64,000 nucleotides of DNA from Chlamydia sp. BM-2023 (GCF_964023145.1 NZ_CAXIED010000001.1:1054001-1118000); one strand, 5' to 3'. Shown: positions 1 through 9,433, numbered from the stretch's first letter. Program-made: numbers and translations. The notes: generated by a model not told the origin, from the letters alone.

Positions 1-218
1 GCCCCAGATTAGCTCTCGTAGGGGATTTTTGGGTGTTTCCGGGAGATGAAATTCCTGAAAGAGAAGAAGATTGTCAGTTGCTTTTGTGCTTGTCAGGAGA
101 TAAGTGCGGACAGGGAATCTTTTTTGTAGGGCCTTATCCCACAGATCTTTATTTGCCACAATCGGGAGAGACAGCTTTGCTTCTCGTTTTTTCCTCAGTA
201 GGCATTCCAATTTCTTAA
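1..218 (+). CDS. C-terminal end of a conserved chlamydial protein (partial)
   Basis: An open frame runs in from the left edge of the window and stops at 218, giving about 71 C-terminal residues. The visible part starts PRLALVGDFWVFPGDE and ends VFSSVGIPIS. There is no recognisable motif, membrane segment or repeat. Its position directly upstream of the phosphohexomutase gene matches the slot of C. trachomatis CT296 (studied as DcrA, and reported to resemble Fe/2-oxoglutarate enzymes), but this rests on remembered gene order only. The true start lies outside the window. Confidence 0.6.
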   Translation, partial: PRLALVGDFWVFPGDEIPEREEDCQLLLCLSGDKCGQGIFFVGPYPTDLYLPQSGETALLLVFSSVGIPIS

Positions 219-320
219 ACAGACAGTTTTCTCTTTAGGTAAACAAACGAAATTGTTTGCCTGGGGATGTTTTTATGTTATGACGGTTTAAATATCGGGA
301 CTTACTTTTTAGGAATTTTT

Positions 321-2114
321 ATGAAAGACCTTCAAAAGAAAATAGAAGCTTTCTACGACCCTGTAACTGCAAAAAATCTCCTAGTTTGGTTATCCGAAGA
401 CTTTAGTAAAAGTGATGAGGAAACAATCAGAGATCTTTTGGAGAATAATCCTAAACTTCTCGGAGATCTTTTTGGCAAGACCCTGACATTCGGTACCGGG
501 GGATTACGTAGCCCCATGGGATTAGGTACAAATAGAATGAATGCCTTTACTGTAAGAAGGGCAACTCAAGGACTAGCTCAAGTATTAAAAAAACATAACC
601 CTCATCCTGGTGATAAAATTCAAGTAGTGATCGGACATGACACCCGGCACAACTCCTTAGCTTTTGCTCAAGAAACAGCTAAAGTCTTGGCGGGGAATCA
701 AATTCATGCTCTGCTATTTAAAGATCCCGAGCCCCTCGCGTTAGTTTCTTTTACTTTAAGAGTCGAGAATGCTCTGGCGGGAGTTATGATCACTGCCTCT
801 CATAATCCTCCAGAATATAACGGCTATAAAGTCTATATGGCTTCTGGAGGGCAGGTACTCCCGCCTCTGGACCAGGAAATTATCGAAGAATCAGCTAATG
901 TTGAAGAGGTCTTAGCCGCAAAATCCCTGGAAAACCCTTATATTCATCTCATAGGAGAAGAATACGAAACTCTGTATAGGGAAACCTTGCATAAGCTCCA
1001 GCTATTCCCAGAGGATAATCGTATTTCAGGCCCAGCTATACACGTAAGCTACTCTCCATTGCACGGAACTGGAGTGACTGTAATTCCTCAAGTGTTAAAA
1101 GATTGGGGATTCCCTCATGTAGCTCTCGTAGAAAAACAAGCTATTCCCGATGGGAATTTTTCTACCGTACGTCTTCCTAACCCCGAAGATCACGACGCTC
1201 TAACCTTAGGGATAGAGCAAATGATAAAAAACCAAGACGATATTTTTATAGCAACAGACCCAGATGCAGATCGTTTAGGAGTCGTTTGCTTAGATGAAGG
1301 CTCTCCCTATATATTTAACGGGAATCAAACAGCTTGTATTCTTGCTGACCATATTCTACGTTCCTTGTCGACAAACGCTCCTATAAGAAAGGAAGATAAG
1401 ATAGTTAAAAGTTTAGTAACTACAGAAATGCTTTCCGCAATAGCCAATTTCTACGGTGGCGATATTGTAAACGTAGCTACAGGATTTAAATATATCGGAG
1501 AGAAAATAGAAGCCTGGAGAAATGGTCCAGAAAGGTTTATATTTGGAGCCGAAGAATCTTACGGCTATCTATATGGAACGCAAGTCGAAGATAAAGACGC
1601 CATTATTATATCTGCGTTAATCACAGAAGCCGCACTGCAGCAAAAGCTAAAGGGAAAGACTCTGAGAGACGCTATTTTAGATTTATACGAAATGCACGGG
1701 TACTTCATGAATAAAACCGTCTCCCTATCTTTTGGTAAGGAAGAAGAAGAACTCATGAAATCCCAAGTTGAGAAATTGGCAGGGCAGGATCCATCTTTAA
1801 TGTCTCTACCTGGATACACGCTTGAAAAATTTGAAAATTACCGTCAGGGACTAGGTATCAATATCGATACACGGACTACGTATAGTTTAACGCTGCCAAA
1901 GATGTCCATGCTCTGCTACTACTACAAAAACGGCGAGAAAATTATCATACGCCCCTCAGGAACAGAACCTAAAATCAAACTCTATTTCGAAACCGTAAAT
2001 CGTTACGAAAAAATCACTCACAATAAAAATTCTCAAAAAGAAAGAGAACAGGAAAGCCTGGGAATTCTTGAGAACTTTATAGCTGGATTTCAAGAAAGAT
2101 TTAATGCTTTATAG
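321..2114 (+). CDS. Phosphoglucomutase/phosphomannomutase family enzyme
   Basis: An alpha-D-phosphohexomutase of 597 residues that interconverts hexose 1- and 6-phosphates; the exact sugar cannot be read from sequence. All four family loops are present in order: the phosphoserine loop TASHNP (Ser160), the metal loop DPDADR (313-318), the sugar loop GAEESYGY, and the phosphate loop RPSGTEPKIKLY (about 544). The start at 321 follows AGGA at 311-314. An in-frame ATG at 267 would add 18 residues but has GGGG abutting the codon and no spaced Shine-Dalgarno. Length is typical of the PGM2-like bacterial branch. It likely feeds glycogen or LPS sugar metabolism. Positional counterpart of CT295 (mrsA/pgm). 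Confidence 0.93.
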   Translation: MKDLQKKIEAFYDPVTAKNLLVWLSEDFSKSDEETIRDLLENNPKLLGDLFGKTLTFGTGGLRSPMGLGTNRMNAFTVRRATQGLAQVLKKHNPHPGDKIQVVIGHDTRHNSLAFAQETAKVLAGNQIHALLFKDPEPLALVSFTLRVENALAGVMITASHNPPEYNGYKVYMASGGQVLPPLDQEIIEESANVEEVLAAKSLENPYIHLIGEEYETLYRETLHKLQLFPEDNRISGPAIHVSYSPLHGTGVTVIPQVLKDWGFPHVALVEKQAIPDGNFSTVRLPNPEDHDALTLGIEQMIKNQDDIFIATDPDADRLGVVCLDEGSPYIFNGNQTACILADHILRSLSTNAPIRKEDKIVKSLVTTEMLSAIANFYGGDIVNVATGFKYIGEKIEAWRNGPERFIFGAEESYGYLYGTQVEDKDAIIISALITEAALQQKLKGKTLRDAILDLYEMHGYFMNKTVSLSFGKEEEELMKSQVEKLAGQDPSLMSLPGYTLEKFENYRQGLGINIDTRTTYSLTLPKMSMLCYYYKNGEKIIIRPSGTEPKIKLYFETVNRYEKITHNKNSQKEREQESLGILENFIAGFQERFNAL

Positions 2115-2320
2115 GCTAAAATAAAATTAAAATCAGCTTGTAGTAATATCTTCAGGGCATCTAAACTGAGCTTCGGGTTTCTCTGTGTATAGCGCTTGTT
2201 TCCGTGACCAATATTTCTTGTGTAAACGAAAACAAGTTTAAAGCAGCCCCTAAAGAGAACTAGAAAATTCCCTAAACAATGTTCTTGAGAAATTCGAGAC
2301 AGATATGAAGGACGCCTTAT

Positions 2321-2938
2321 ATGACCTTTGTGCCCTATACATTACCTGAATTGCCTTATGCTTATGATGCTCTTGAACCAGTGATTAGTGCAGAGATTAT
2401 GCTCTTGCATCATCAAAAGCATCACCAGGGGTATATAAATAATTTGAATGAAGCTCTAAAGAAATTAGAGCTAGCAGGTGTTCAACAAGATTTGACACGT
2501 CTTATTGGTTTGGAGCCCTCCTTAAGGTTCAATGGCGGAGGTCATATCAATCACTCTCTATTTTGGGAAATGCTCGCTCCAATAGGGCAAGGGGGAGGCG
2601 TTCCTCCAAGAAACGGATTACTTAAGTTGATCGAAAGATTTTGGGGAACTTTTGATAATTTTTTAAAAAAATTCATTGAATTTGCTGCTCCTATTCAAGG
2701 ATCAGGGTGGGCATGGTTAGCTTTTTGTCCCCAAAAACAGGAGCTTATGCTACATGCAACAGTTAATCAGGATCCCCTAGAGGCGACGACAGGAAAGATT
2801 CCTCTTCTCGGGGTGGATGTCTGGGAGCATGCTTACTATCTCCAGTATAAAAACGTTAGATTAGATTATTTAAAAGCAATTCCTCAAATAATTAATTGGG
2901 GGTATATTGAACAAAGGTTCTCTGATATAACTAGTTAA
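2321..2938 (+). CDS. sodA: Superoxide dismutase, Mn type
   Basis: Dismutates superoxide to peroxide and oxygen in the cytoplasm. The 205-residue protein carries the Fe/Mn-SOD alpha-hairpin and C-terminal domains. Metal ligands are visible as His30 (LHHQKHH), His78 (GGGHINHSLFW), Asp166 and His170 (GVDVWEHAYY). The Gln in VNQDPL (Gln150) is at the place expected for Mn-preferring enzymes, so Mn is the likely metal. AAGGA lies upstream of the ATG. The 206 bp between the mutase and this gene leave room for its own promoter. It is followed closely by accD on the same strand, so the two may be co-transcribed. Confidence 0.95.
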   Translation: MTFVPYTLPELPYAYDALEPVISAEIMLLHHQKHHQGYINNLNEALKKLELAGVQQDLTRLIGLEPSLRFNGGGHINHSLFWEMLAPIGQGGGVPPRNGLLKLIERFWGTFDNFLKKFIEFAAPIQGSGWAWLAFCPQKQELMLHATVNQDPLEATTGKIPLLGVDVWEHAYYLQYKNVRLDYLKAIPQIINWGYIEQRFSDITS

Positions 2939-3013
2939 AAGAGTAATTTTAATTGCAGAGTTAATAACTTTAATTTAAAATTGCGTCTGCTAAAAGTTTG
3001 GATTAGGTGGCTT

Positions 3014-3940
3014 GTGCGTTTATTTTCTTACGACAAACCTAAGATTAAAGTGCAAAAGATAAAGGCTGATGGTTTTAGCGGATGGTTAAAGTGTACCCAT
3101 TGTCATGAAATGATTCATGCAAATGAGTTGGGTCAAAACTTCAACTGCTGCCCTAAATGCTCTTACCATTATCGTATTACTGCGGCTGAAAGGATCAAGT
3201 TGCTTGCCGACAAAGATTCCTGGCGTCCTCTTTACACGAATTTAAAATCTCAAGATCCTTTAAAATTCGCAGATACAGATACGTATCAAAATCGCCTGGC
3301 TAAGGCAAGAAAAGATAATACTGAAAGTGAAGGCGTCCTCGTTGGTGTCTGCGCTATAGGGGAACATCCCGTTGCCCTAGCGGTGATGGATTTCAATTTT
3401 ATGGCAGGGTCTATGGGCGCTGTTGTTGGAGAGAAACTCACTCGTCTTATAGAAAAAGCTATCATATCTAAACTGCCCGTGATTATTGTTTGCGCCTCCG
3501 GAGGAGCTCGGATGCAAGAGTCCGTATTCTCACTCATGCAAATGGCAAAAACATCCGCAGCTTTAGCAAAATTGCATGAAGCAGGTTTGCCTTATATTTC
3601 TGTTTTGACAAACCCTACTTCTGGAGGAGTAACCGCCTCCTTCGCTTCTTTAGGTGATGTGATTATCGCAGAACCTAAAGCCCTCATTTGTTTTGCAGGT
3701 CCCCGTGTTGTCGCCCAAGTTATAGGCGAAGACTTACCCGAAGGGGCGCAAAAGTCCGAGTTTCTTTTAGAGCATGGAATGATCGATAAAGTAGTAGAAC
3801 GAAAGCAATTAAAAAGTACTTTGCAGAGTTTACTTGATTACTTTTCTGCTCAAGAATACACTGGTGGCCAAGATAAAGCCCCTAGAGACCTATCTAAGAA
3901 GCTTAAAGAAATTTTTTTATTGACAGATGACAGTGAATAA
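3014..3940 (+). CDS. accD: Acetyl-CoA carboxylase carboxyltransferase subunit beta
   Basis: Beta half of the carboxyltransferase that moves the carboxyl group from biotin to acetyl-CoA, giving malonyl-CoA for fatty acid synthesis; partner AccA is at 36.9 kb. An N-terminal zinc ribbon shows CTHC followed by CPKC about 17 residues later, and then a crotonase-like core with [14 protein letters not shown] and [17 protein letters not shown] place the start at GTG 3014 (308 aa, beginning RLFSYDKPK), after AGGTGG at 3006-3011. A TTG at 2981 would add 11 residues (MRLLKVWIRWL) with no better ribosome site. The family zinc finger directly follows this N-terminus, which supports the shorter form. Confidence 0.92.
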   Translation: MRLFSYDKPKIKVQKIKADGFSGWLKCTHCHEMIHANELGQNFNCCPKCSYHYRITAAERIKLLADKDSWRPLYTNLKSQDPLKFADTDTYQNRLAKARKDNTESEGVLVGVCAIGEHPVALAVMDFNFMAGSMGAVVGEKLTRLIEKAIISKLPVIIVCASGGARMQESVFSLMQMAKTSAALAKLHEAGLPYISVLTNPTSGGVTASFASLGDVIIAEPKALICFAGPRVVAQVIGEDLPEGAQKSEFLLEHGMIDKVVERKQLKSTLQSLLDYFSAQEYTGGQDKAPRDLSKKLKEIFLLTDDSE

Positions 3941-3981
3941 AACATCATAACCGACACTTGTGTAACCCCGGCGCTGTTCTT

Positions 3982-4425
3982 ATGGCTATATTTTGTGAGT
4001 TAGAATCTGGAGTAGATCTCCCAGAGTATTCTACAGAAGGCGCTTCTGGCGCAGATCTTAGGGCGCATATTGATGAGCCCATTGCTTTATTGCCAGGTCA
4101 ACGTACCCTAATCCCTACAGGAATAAAAATGCAGATTCCTTTGGGCTATGAGGTGCAAATTCGTCCACGTAGTGGATTGGCCCTAAAGTACGGCATTATG
4201 GTCGTTAATTCTCCGGGGACAGTAGATGCTGATTACCGCGGTGAAATTTGTATTATATTAGCAAATTTCGGAGAAAATACGTTCATAGTAGAGCCAAAAA
4301 TGCGTATTGCTCAAGCAGTAGTTGCTCCTGTAGTTCAGGCAAAGTTTATAGTCGTCGATCAAGAAGAAGGATTAACGGCAACGTCTCGGGGAAGTAGAGG
4401 TTTTGGGCATACCGGAGAGAAATGA
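3982..4425 (+). CDS. dut: Deoxyuridine 5'-triphosphate nucleotidohydrolase
   Basis: Hydrolyses dUTP to dUMP and PPi, keeping uracil out of DNA and supplying thymidylate synthesis. The 147-residue trimeric-type dUTPase shows all five motifs: [40 protein letters not shown] and the C-terminal [10 protein letters not shown] arm. ATG 3982 matches the family N-terminus ([10 protein letters not shown]); an upstream TTG at 3958 is possible but adds only unrelated residues. The stop codon lies one base before the start of the next gene (ptsN), which suggests translational coupling. Dcd at 62.7 kb acts in the same dUTP/dCTP branch. Confidence 0.95.
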   Translation: MAIFCELESGVDLPEYSTEGASGADLRAHIDEPIALLPGQRTLIPTGIKMQIPLGYEVQIRPRSGLALKYGIMVVNSPGTVDADYRGEICIILANFGENTFIVEPKMRIAQAVVAPVVQAKFIVVDQEEGLTATSRGSRGFGHTGEK

Positions 4426-4426
4426 C

Positions 4427-4903
4427 ATGCCTTTCTATTGTGAGAGTCAACAAAATTTTTCCTTATTTTCTCTTTTATCTCCCAAATTGATCATGTTCTT
4501 GAATAAGAATTCTCGAGAGGAGATTTTGCAAGATCTTACAGATCTCGCGGGTTCCGCTGGACTGCTTGAGAATAGGGAAGAGTTTTTTCAAGCTTTAGTG
4601 ACTCGTGAAAATATTATGTCCACAGGAATCGGCATGGGCGTAGCTATTCCTCACGGTAAGTTAAATAGTTGTTCCGATTTTTTTATCGCTATAGGTATCC
4701 ATCCCCAAGGCATACTCTGGGATGCTATAGACGGAGCCTTAGTGCGTTTGGTGTTTTTAATAGGGGGGCCGGATAATGCTCAAGCTGAATATCTCAAGCT
4801 ATTATCCACGCTAACTCTTTCCCTAAGAGATGAATCCCGCCGTCAAGAATTGCTGCAAGTAAAGACAATTGAAGAAGTTATGAACGTGTTTTTAGGAATG
4901 TAA
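4427..4903 (+). CDS. ptsN: EIIA-Ntr (PtsN-type) phosphocarrier protein 1
   Basis: A single PTS EIIA-2/Ntr domain of 158 residues. The active-site histidine lies in GMGVAIPHGKLNS, and the downstream GGPDNAQAEYLKLLSTL is typical of the fold. No PTS sugar permease is visible nearby, which fits a regulatory nitrogen-PTS role in which the phosphorylation state signals metabolism. ATG 4427 has GGAGAG about 8 bases upstream and starts one base after the dut stop. The next gene is a second EIIA protein 5 bases downstream, so dut-ptsN-ptsN reads as an operon. Confidence 0.88.
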   Translation: MPFYCESQQNFSLFSLLSPKLIMFLNKNSREEILQDLTDLAGSAGLLENREEFFQALVTRENIMSTGIGMGVAIPHGKLNSCSDFFIAIGIHPQGILWDAIDGALVRLVFLIGGPDNAQAEYLKLLSTLTLSLRDESRRQELLQVKTIEEVMNVFLGM

Positions 4904-4908
4904 GGGTT

Positions 4909-5586
4909 ATGGATTTAAAATTAGAGGAACTTGCTTCTTTATTAGATGTTTCTGAAAATACCGTACGCAAATGGCTAGAAGATGGAGCTATACCTAGCTA
5001 TAGTATGAATAATGAATACAGATTCAATCGCGAAGAAATAGAAGATTGGATCTTAAATAATCAAGCTCTAGTAGGACTAGAAAGAGACGAAAAAAACGAA
5101 GATTTTCGAGATCTTTCCTTAAAATACAGTCTCTATAAAGCTATTTATCGCGGGGGAATTATTCGCGATGTTGTCGTAAAGAATAAAACAGAAGCCCTGC
5201 AATATGCCTCTTCTTACATAGCTGAGAAATTTAACCTAGACGCTAATGTTCTTTTCGAAATGCTCGCTTATCGCGAAAGTTTAATGTCTACAGGTATAGG
5301 AGAAGGTATAGCCCTTCCCCACGCTAAGGACTTTCTTATTAATTCGTATTACGATGTTGTTGTTCCCATGTTCCTATCAACAAGCATTGATTTCGGAGCC
5401 CTCGATGGTAAGCCCGTAAACGTTTTATTCTTCCTCTTTGCTTCCCAAGATAAAAGTCATTTAAATTTAGTAAATAAAATCGTACACCTAGGCATGTCCT
5501 TAGAAGCACGAAGTTTTCTAACAAACTATCCAGACAAAGATCAACTTCTCGCTTATATTAAGAATTGGGAATCGCAAATCCACTAA
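4909..5586 (+). CDS. EIIA-Ntr domain protein with N-terminal DNA-binding helix-turn-helix
   Basis: Two-domain protein of 225 residues. Residues 1-52 form an excisionase/MerR-like winged helix-turn-helix (LASLLDVSENTVRKWLEDG, then YRFNREEIEDWI). Residues about 70-225 are a PTS EIIA-Ntr domain with the active-site His in GIGEGIALPHAKDF. The architecture suggests a DNA-binding regulator whose activity could follow EIIA phosphorylation; this is inference. It follows the first EIIA protein by 5 bases. The pair corresponds to CT291/CT290 of C. trachomatis by order. Confidence 0.88.
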   Translation: MDLKLEELASLLDVSENTVRKWLEDGAIPSYSMNNEYRFNREEIEDWILNNQALVGLERDEKNEDFRDLSLKYSLYKAIYRGGIIRDVVVKNKTEALQYASSYIAEKFNLDANVLFEMLAYRESLMSTGIGEGIALPHAKDFLINSYYDVVVPMFLSTSIDFGALDGKPVNVLFFLFASQDKSHLNLVNKIVHLGMSLEARSFLTNYPDKDQLLAYIKNWESQIH

Positions 5587-5684
5587 TTATCAGTCTCTAT
5601 AAAAGATTTGCAAGTCCAAGTTGTGCAAAAAGCCCTTTTGTTGTTATGGTGATCTCATAGGCTGATCTAGGAGATTATAGCAGC

Positions 5685-6905
5685 ATGATGAGTTCTAAGC
5701 GTACTTCGCAACTTGCAATGCTTTCCATTTTGTTAACTTTTACCCATACTGTTAGTCACGTAAGTGCTGCAGTTCCTCCTTCTGAAGTTAGCTCTATATG
5801 CTCTGAATCTGAAGATTCTTTAATTGCTTTAGAGAGCAGAAAAGAACAGAGCATCACAAAAGCAGAAGAAAAGCAATCTTTGCCCGCAGAACAAGTTGAA
5901 ATTGATGACTTTTGTTTAAAATCATCGACGCAAAACAATGTCGAAGTATTTTTAACCCGCACAGGCAAATGTTTACGGAAATACCGAAAATCCAACGATA
6001 AAGAGCAAGAAGTTAGTAATAACAGACGCCTTTCTGAGTCGAACCAAAAATTATCCCCGAAAGAAAGAGCACAAGCTAGGAAACTAGCAAGAGCTGCTGC
6101 TAAAGCAGAGAGAGCCGCTAAAGCTGAGGCAAAAGCATCGGCAAGAAAAGCTCAGGCCGTGGCAGATAACACAGCCAGAAATATGCTCAAGACAATGATT
6201 GTCAGTGGGAAAGAAAGTTCTAAAAACGAAAATACAATAGCTCACGAGTTTACAAACGGTCCTGTATTACCTATTTTTGTGCGTCCTGATGTAAAGGCTA
6301 TTTCTCAAGAAGAAAAAGCCAGGCTCCTGGAAGATTTAGCTAGAGAGCAGAGAATCTCTAAAAGAAAATCATCAAGAGAAGCTCTTGAATTACGCGTGAA
6401 AGAAAATAAAATCCCTAGAAGTGGGAAAATCACCTCAACGTTACGCTACGATGCTGAAAAAGCTGCAGCTGTTAAAGTTAAGCGTAACTCTTCAGTAAAT
6501 TCACAAATAAGAGCTCAAAAGGCATCTAACTCCCGTAGAAATGTTCAAAGCGATAAGATCCAGGAAGCTTCTAATAAAGAGCAAGCCCGTCCTGCAAAGA
6601 ACCAAGATCCAGTTGCAAGTAACGCTGATGATTACTTTGGAGAGACTGCCGCAGCAGGAAATACTAACGTAACTAGTTATCTTGCAGCTAAACAATACCG
6701 CTGTGATTCCTCAGAAACTGACTGGCCTTGTTCATCTTGCGTTGCTAAACGTCGTACACATGCTAGCATTTCTGTATGCACCATGGTAGTTACTGTAATC
6801 GCTATGATTGTTGGAGCGATTATCATCGCTAACGCTTCAGACTCTACAGCTACAAACGGGGGAACAACACCTCCTACGCCTCCAAAACCTAATCCGGCTC
6901 CCTAA
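5685..6905 (+). CDS. Exported Lys/Ala-rich protein with C-terminal membrane anchor, function unknown
   Basis: A 406-residue protein, positional counterpart of CT289. A Sec-type signal peptide covers residues 1 to about 28 (hydrophobic core LAMLSILLTFTH, likely cut after VSA). Residues about 115-175 are a highly charged Lys/Arg/Ala-rich helix (KLARAAAKAERAAKAEAKA), followed by a long basic low-complexity middle. Near the C-terminus is a cysteine cluster (CDSSETDWPCSSC), a single transmembrane helix (VVTVIAMIVGAIIIANA) and a Pro-rich tail (PPTPPKPNPAP). AGGAG lies 11 bases before the ATG (a second ATG follows at 5688). It is transcribed alone, with a strong terminator right after. The topology suggests envelope anchoring, but no function is recognised. 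Confidence 0.8.
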   Translation: MMSSKRTSQLAMLSILLTFTHTVSHVSAAVPPSEVSSICSESEDSLIALESRKEQSITKAEEKQSLPAEQVEIDDFCLKSSTQNNVEVFLTRTGKCLRKYRKSNDKEQEVSNNRRLSESNQKLSPKERAQARKLARAAAKAERAAKAEAKASARKAQAVADNTARNMLKTMIVSGKESSKNENTIAHEFTNGPVLPIFVRPDVKAISQEEKARLLEDLAREQRISKRKSSREALELRVKENKIPRSGKITSTLRYDAEKAAAVKVKRNSSVNSQIRAQKASNSRRNVQSDKIQEASNKEQARPAKNQDPVASNADDYFGETAAAGNTNVTSYLAAKQYRCDSSETDWPCSSCVAKRRTHASISVCTMVVTVIAMIVGAIIIANASDSTATNGGTTPPTPPKPNPAP

Positions 6906-6935
6906 AACACACTCGATAACTACTGTGTTTTCATG

Positions 6936-6972
6936 AAAAGACAGGACCTTAACTGGTTCTGTCTTTTTTTTA
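6936..6972 (+). terminator. Rho-independent terminator
   Basis: AAAAGACAG(G)ACC pairs with GGT(T)CTGTCTTTT around a 6-base loop and is followed by an unbroken run of U. A second, weaker inverted repeat, AAAACACA...TGTGTTTT, lies just upstream at 6904-6931. Together they end the transcript of the exported Lys/Ala-rich protein. Confidence 0.88.
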
Positions 6973-7062
6973 TTTAAAATTTTAAGATTTTTGTTAAAAA
7001 GCAATAATTAATATTCAAATAGTCTATTATTTAGTAAGGATAGTTATTGTTTTTATATTATT

Positions 7063-8763
7063 ATGTCTGGTCCTAAACCAATACAACCCACTTTTAATTT
7101 ATTTAGTGTAAATGCAGGAAAGTCTTTTTCTGATAAAAATCCAAAAGCTGCCCGTGCCTTGCAAATTAGCGGGATGATAGTTGCTGTCTTAGCAGTGTTT
7201 GCTGCTGTAGCTCTTGTTATGGCGACACCTATAGGCTTGCCTCTATCTCTAGGTTTGGGAGGAGTGCTGCTCGGTATAGGAGGAAGCTTACTATTTGCTT
7301 CTGTGATGTCTTTGGCTCACGATAGAAAAAAAGTCGCTTTAGAGAAAAAGAAAGAGCTCGTCATTAGCGCGGTACCACCTAAAAGAATAAGCCCTAGCAG
7401 TGTAACAGGTGCTCAGTCCTGGGAAGCATATAACGAGATGGTTGATGAGTTCTCTAAGCTGGAGACAAATCTTAGTGATCATGACAGGAAAGTATTCGAG
7501 AGCCTGGGAAAAGATCATGGCGTAGATATTCTATCTAATTTGGAAAAGATCACACAAGATTTTGAAAAAGCTAAGGAGTTGCTTAGCGAGCGTAAGCAAG
7601 TTTATTCTGACGAAATTATAACCGAAAGTATCTCATCTGCTCCCCAACAACATCAAGCTAGAAATGATTTATTTGTTTTAATGGGTAGAGATATCCTCGA
7701 TGCACTCCCCAGGTCAGGAGGAGTGCTTTCTATTAGAAACCGGAATCTTAGCCCGGCAATGTCCAAAATTCATACGGGGATTTCTGTAGGATTAGTAGTC
7801 GGGGGAATTGCTTGCTTAGGTCTTATCGCAGCAATAGTACCTGGAGGGTTAATCGCATTACCCATGATTATAGCAGCAGCTTTGGGTATCTCCATTGCAG
7901 TGTTGGCCCTATCTTATGGAATCAAAGAGCTATTAAAAAGAACAAAAACTAATAGAAAGCAGCTAGCTAAAGAACTAAAAAATGTAATTGATATCGATTT
8001 GTTGGAGAAAATGACAAAGAGTCAGGAGCATGTTTTAAGGGGACTACGAGTTACACTGGAAACTGATATATGGATGACCAAGAAAATCCAGCCCATCATG
8101 GTAAAATATAATCGAATACATCAAGAACTTACCGATTTAGAAGAACATGCCGCAGAGCTGGCATTTAAATATAAACAGATAGTTAAGTCTCTTAACCAAC
8201 GGGCGGAGATGCTACTTAAGGGCTCTCATGTTTCTCAAGCTAGATCTGGGGAGGAAAAAAGGACCCAAGTCTCTCCAGAAGAAGAGGAGGATGAAGGCTT
8301 CGAGGCAATAGCTTCTAGAGGTATTGAAGCTGCTCAACAAAGGCGACAAGCTGCTGGTAAAGGGCTCTTACATAGCTATGAAGAGCATCTAACTCCCGAA
8401 GAAATGGAATTTGCAGAAGCTTGGGTGCCTAAAGGAGAGCGTCATATTGAAGATTTCTGGGCAAAGAAACTGGAAAATCTCAGTGATGAAGACCGGCTTT
8501 TATTATCCGAAGGGATAGATAAAAATTTACGCTCGGTGCAAAAGGAGATGAACGTGTTACACAAACACATTCAGAGAACACGTTTAGCTCTAGAAAATCT
8601 TGAAGAATCAAAACAGAAAACCCAATCAGGTTCTGAAAAATTCTTAGATCTTTTAAAGACAGTAGCTAGGTCAAATAGTAACCTGCTTGATGTTTTAACC
8701 CTAATGCAAGAGTCGTTACTTGGATTCTTAGAATCCGAAGAAGAAATCCGCAGGGACTATTAA
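7063..8763 (+). CDS. Inclusion membrane (Inc) protein with two bilobed hydrophobic domains, CT288-like
   Basis: A 566-residue protein with two separate hairpin-type hydrophobic domains, at about 35-86 and 237-290. These are the hallmark of Inc proteins, which are secreted by type III secretion into the inclusion membrane. Long charged helices follow each domain, with coiled-coil heptads at about 300-390 and 470-550 and an acidic patch (PEEEEDEGFE). There is no cleavable signal peptide. By order it matches CT288, an Inc reported to bind the host centrosomal protein CCDC146; conservation of that binding is not shown here. The only purine-rich site (AAGGA) is well upstream of the ATG. It converges with the next Inc gene, 13 bp away. 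Confidence 0.85.
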   Translation: MSGPKPIQPTFNLFSVNAGKSFSDKNPKAARALQISGMIVAVLAVFAAVALVMATPIGLPLSLGLGGVLLGIGGSLLFASVMSLAHDRKKVALEKKKELVISAVPPKRISPSSVTGAQSWEAYNEMVDEFSKLETNLSDHDRKVFESLGKDHGVDILSNLEKITQDFEKAKELLSERKQVYSDEIITESISSAPQQHQARNDLFVLMGRDILDALPRSGGVLSIRNRNLSPAMSKIHTGISVGLVVGGIACLGLIAAIVPGGLIALPMIIAAALGISIAVLALSYGIKELLKRTKTNRKQLAKELKNVIDIDLLEKMTKSQEHVLRGLRVTLETDIWMTKKIQPIMVKYNRIHQELTDLEEHAAELAFKYKQIVKSLNQRAEMLLKGSHVSQARSGEEKRTQVSPEEEEDEGFEAIASRGIEAAQQRRQAAGKGLLHSYEEHLTPEEMEFAEAWVPKGERHIEDFWAKKLENLSDEDRLLLSEGIDKNLRSVQKEMNVLHKHIQRTRLALENLEESKQKTQSGSEKFLDLLKTVARSNSNLLDVLTLMQESLLGFLESEEEIRRDY

Positions 8764-8776
8764 AAGGTTTTGAAGA

Positions 8777-9433
8777 TTATTGATCTTGTTCAAAACAATC
8801 CCAGAGGGACAATTGTTCTTCTAGGGATCTTGTTCGTGCGGAATTGGGAGACCTTTCTTTTTCTGCAGCTAACTCCTGACGTCTTTCTGCAACTATAGAA
8901 TCCAAATTGGATGATAACGCAGCAATTTGAGCTTCTTTTTCAGAGATTATTTTATCATATCCATTTTCATCGAACCGGGAATGCAAATCTCGCATATGAG
9001 GAAGGAATGTATTGCGTATGTTTGTAAATGCTGCGCTACACTTCGTAATCGATTCTCGACCTAAATCCGATATGTCTTGAGAGATTTCACTGGTTAACGA
9101 AATACCGAACATCTTATTTTTCACAGGGAAATTTAAGATCAATGCTACGGAAATAAGCAAAACGATAATTCCCAAACTAATGCCAAAAAGTGACCAATTA
9201 TCATAGAGCAAAGCATAGCTCATCAATGCTATCATTCCTAAGCAGGTAAGTATCGATAGGGCAAAACATACGGTACTACGCAAAGATAAGTTAGAACGGT
9301 AACTATCCCAGGGAAGAAGACGAACGACCTTCTTTCCTGAGGAAGCGGAAGATAGAATTTCATCTTGAACAGAAGATAATGAAGACCGAGAATTGATACT
9401 AGAAGGTAGGATTGGCGTAGATGATAATGTCAT
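8777..9433 (-). CDS. Inc-type inclusion membrane protein
   Basis: A 218-residue protein with one bilobed hydrophobic domain: helices at about 53-77 and 81-102, separated by a short polar turn (YDNW). The first 50 residues are Ser/Thr-rich and unstructured, as expected for a type III secretion signal. The C-terminal half (about 150-205) is a charged coiled-coil (SEKEAQIAALSSNLD, VAERRQELAAEKE). No homologous enzyme domain is seen. It sits 21 bp from the next Inc gene on the same strand, so the two may be co-transcribed. I do not recognise a named counterpart. Confidence 0.72.
   Translation of the reverse strand: MTLSSTPILPSSINSRSSLSSVQDEILSSASSGKKVVRLLPWDSYRSNLSLRSTVCFALSILTCLGMIALMSYALLYDNWSLFGISLGIIVLLISVALILNFPVKNKMFGISLTSEISQDISDLGRESITKCSAAFTNIRNTFLPHMRDLHSRFDENGYDKIISEKEAQIAALSSNLDSIVAERRQELAAEKERSPNSARTRSLEEQLSLWDCFEQDQ

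Noticed and set aside
267..320. Longer start for the phosphohexomutase (18 extra residues)
   Set aside because: GGGG directly abuts the ATG, leaving no spacing, while ATG 321 has a normally spaced AGGA and gives the family N-terminus.
2981..3013. TTG start extending AccD by 11 residues
   Set aside because: No clear ribosome site and the added residues are hydrophobic and not family-like; GTG 3014 follows AGGTGG.
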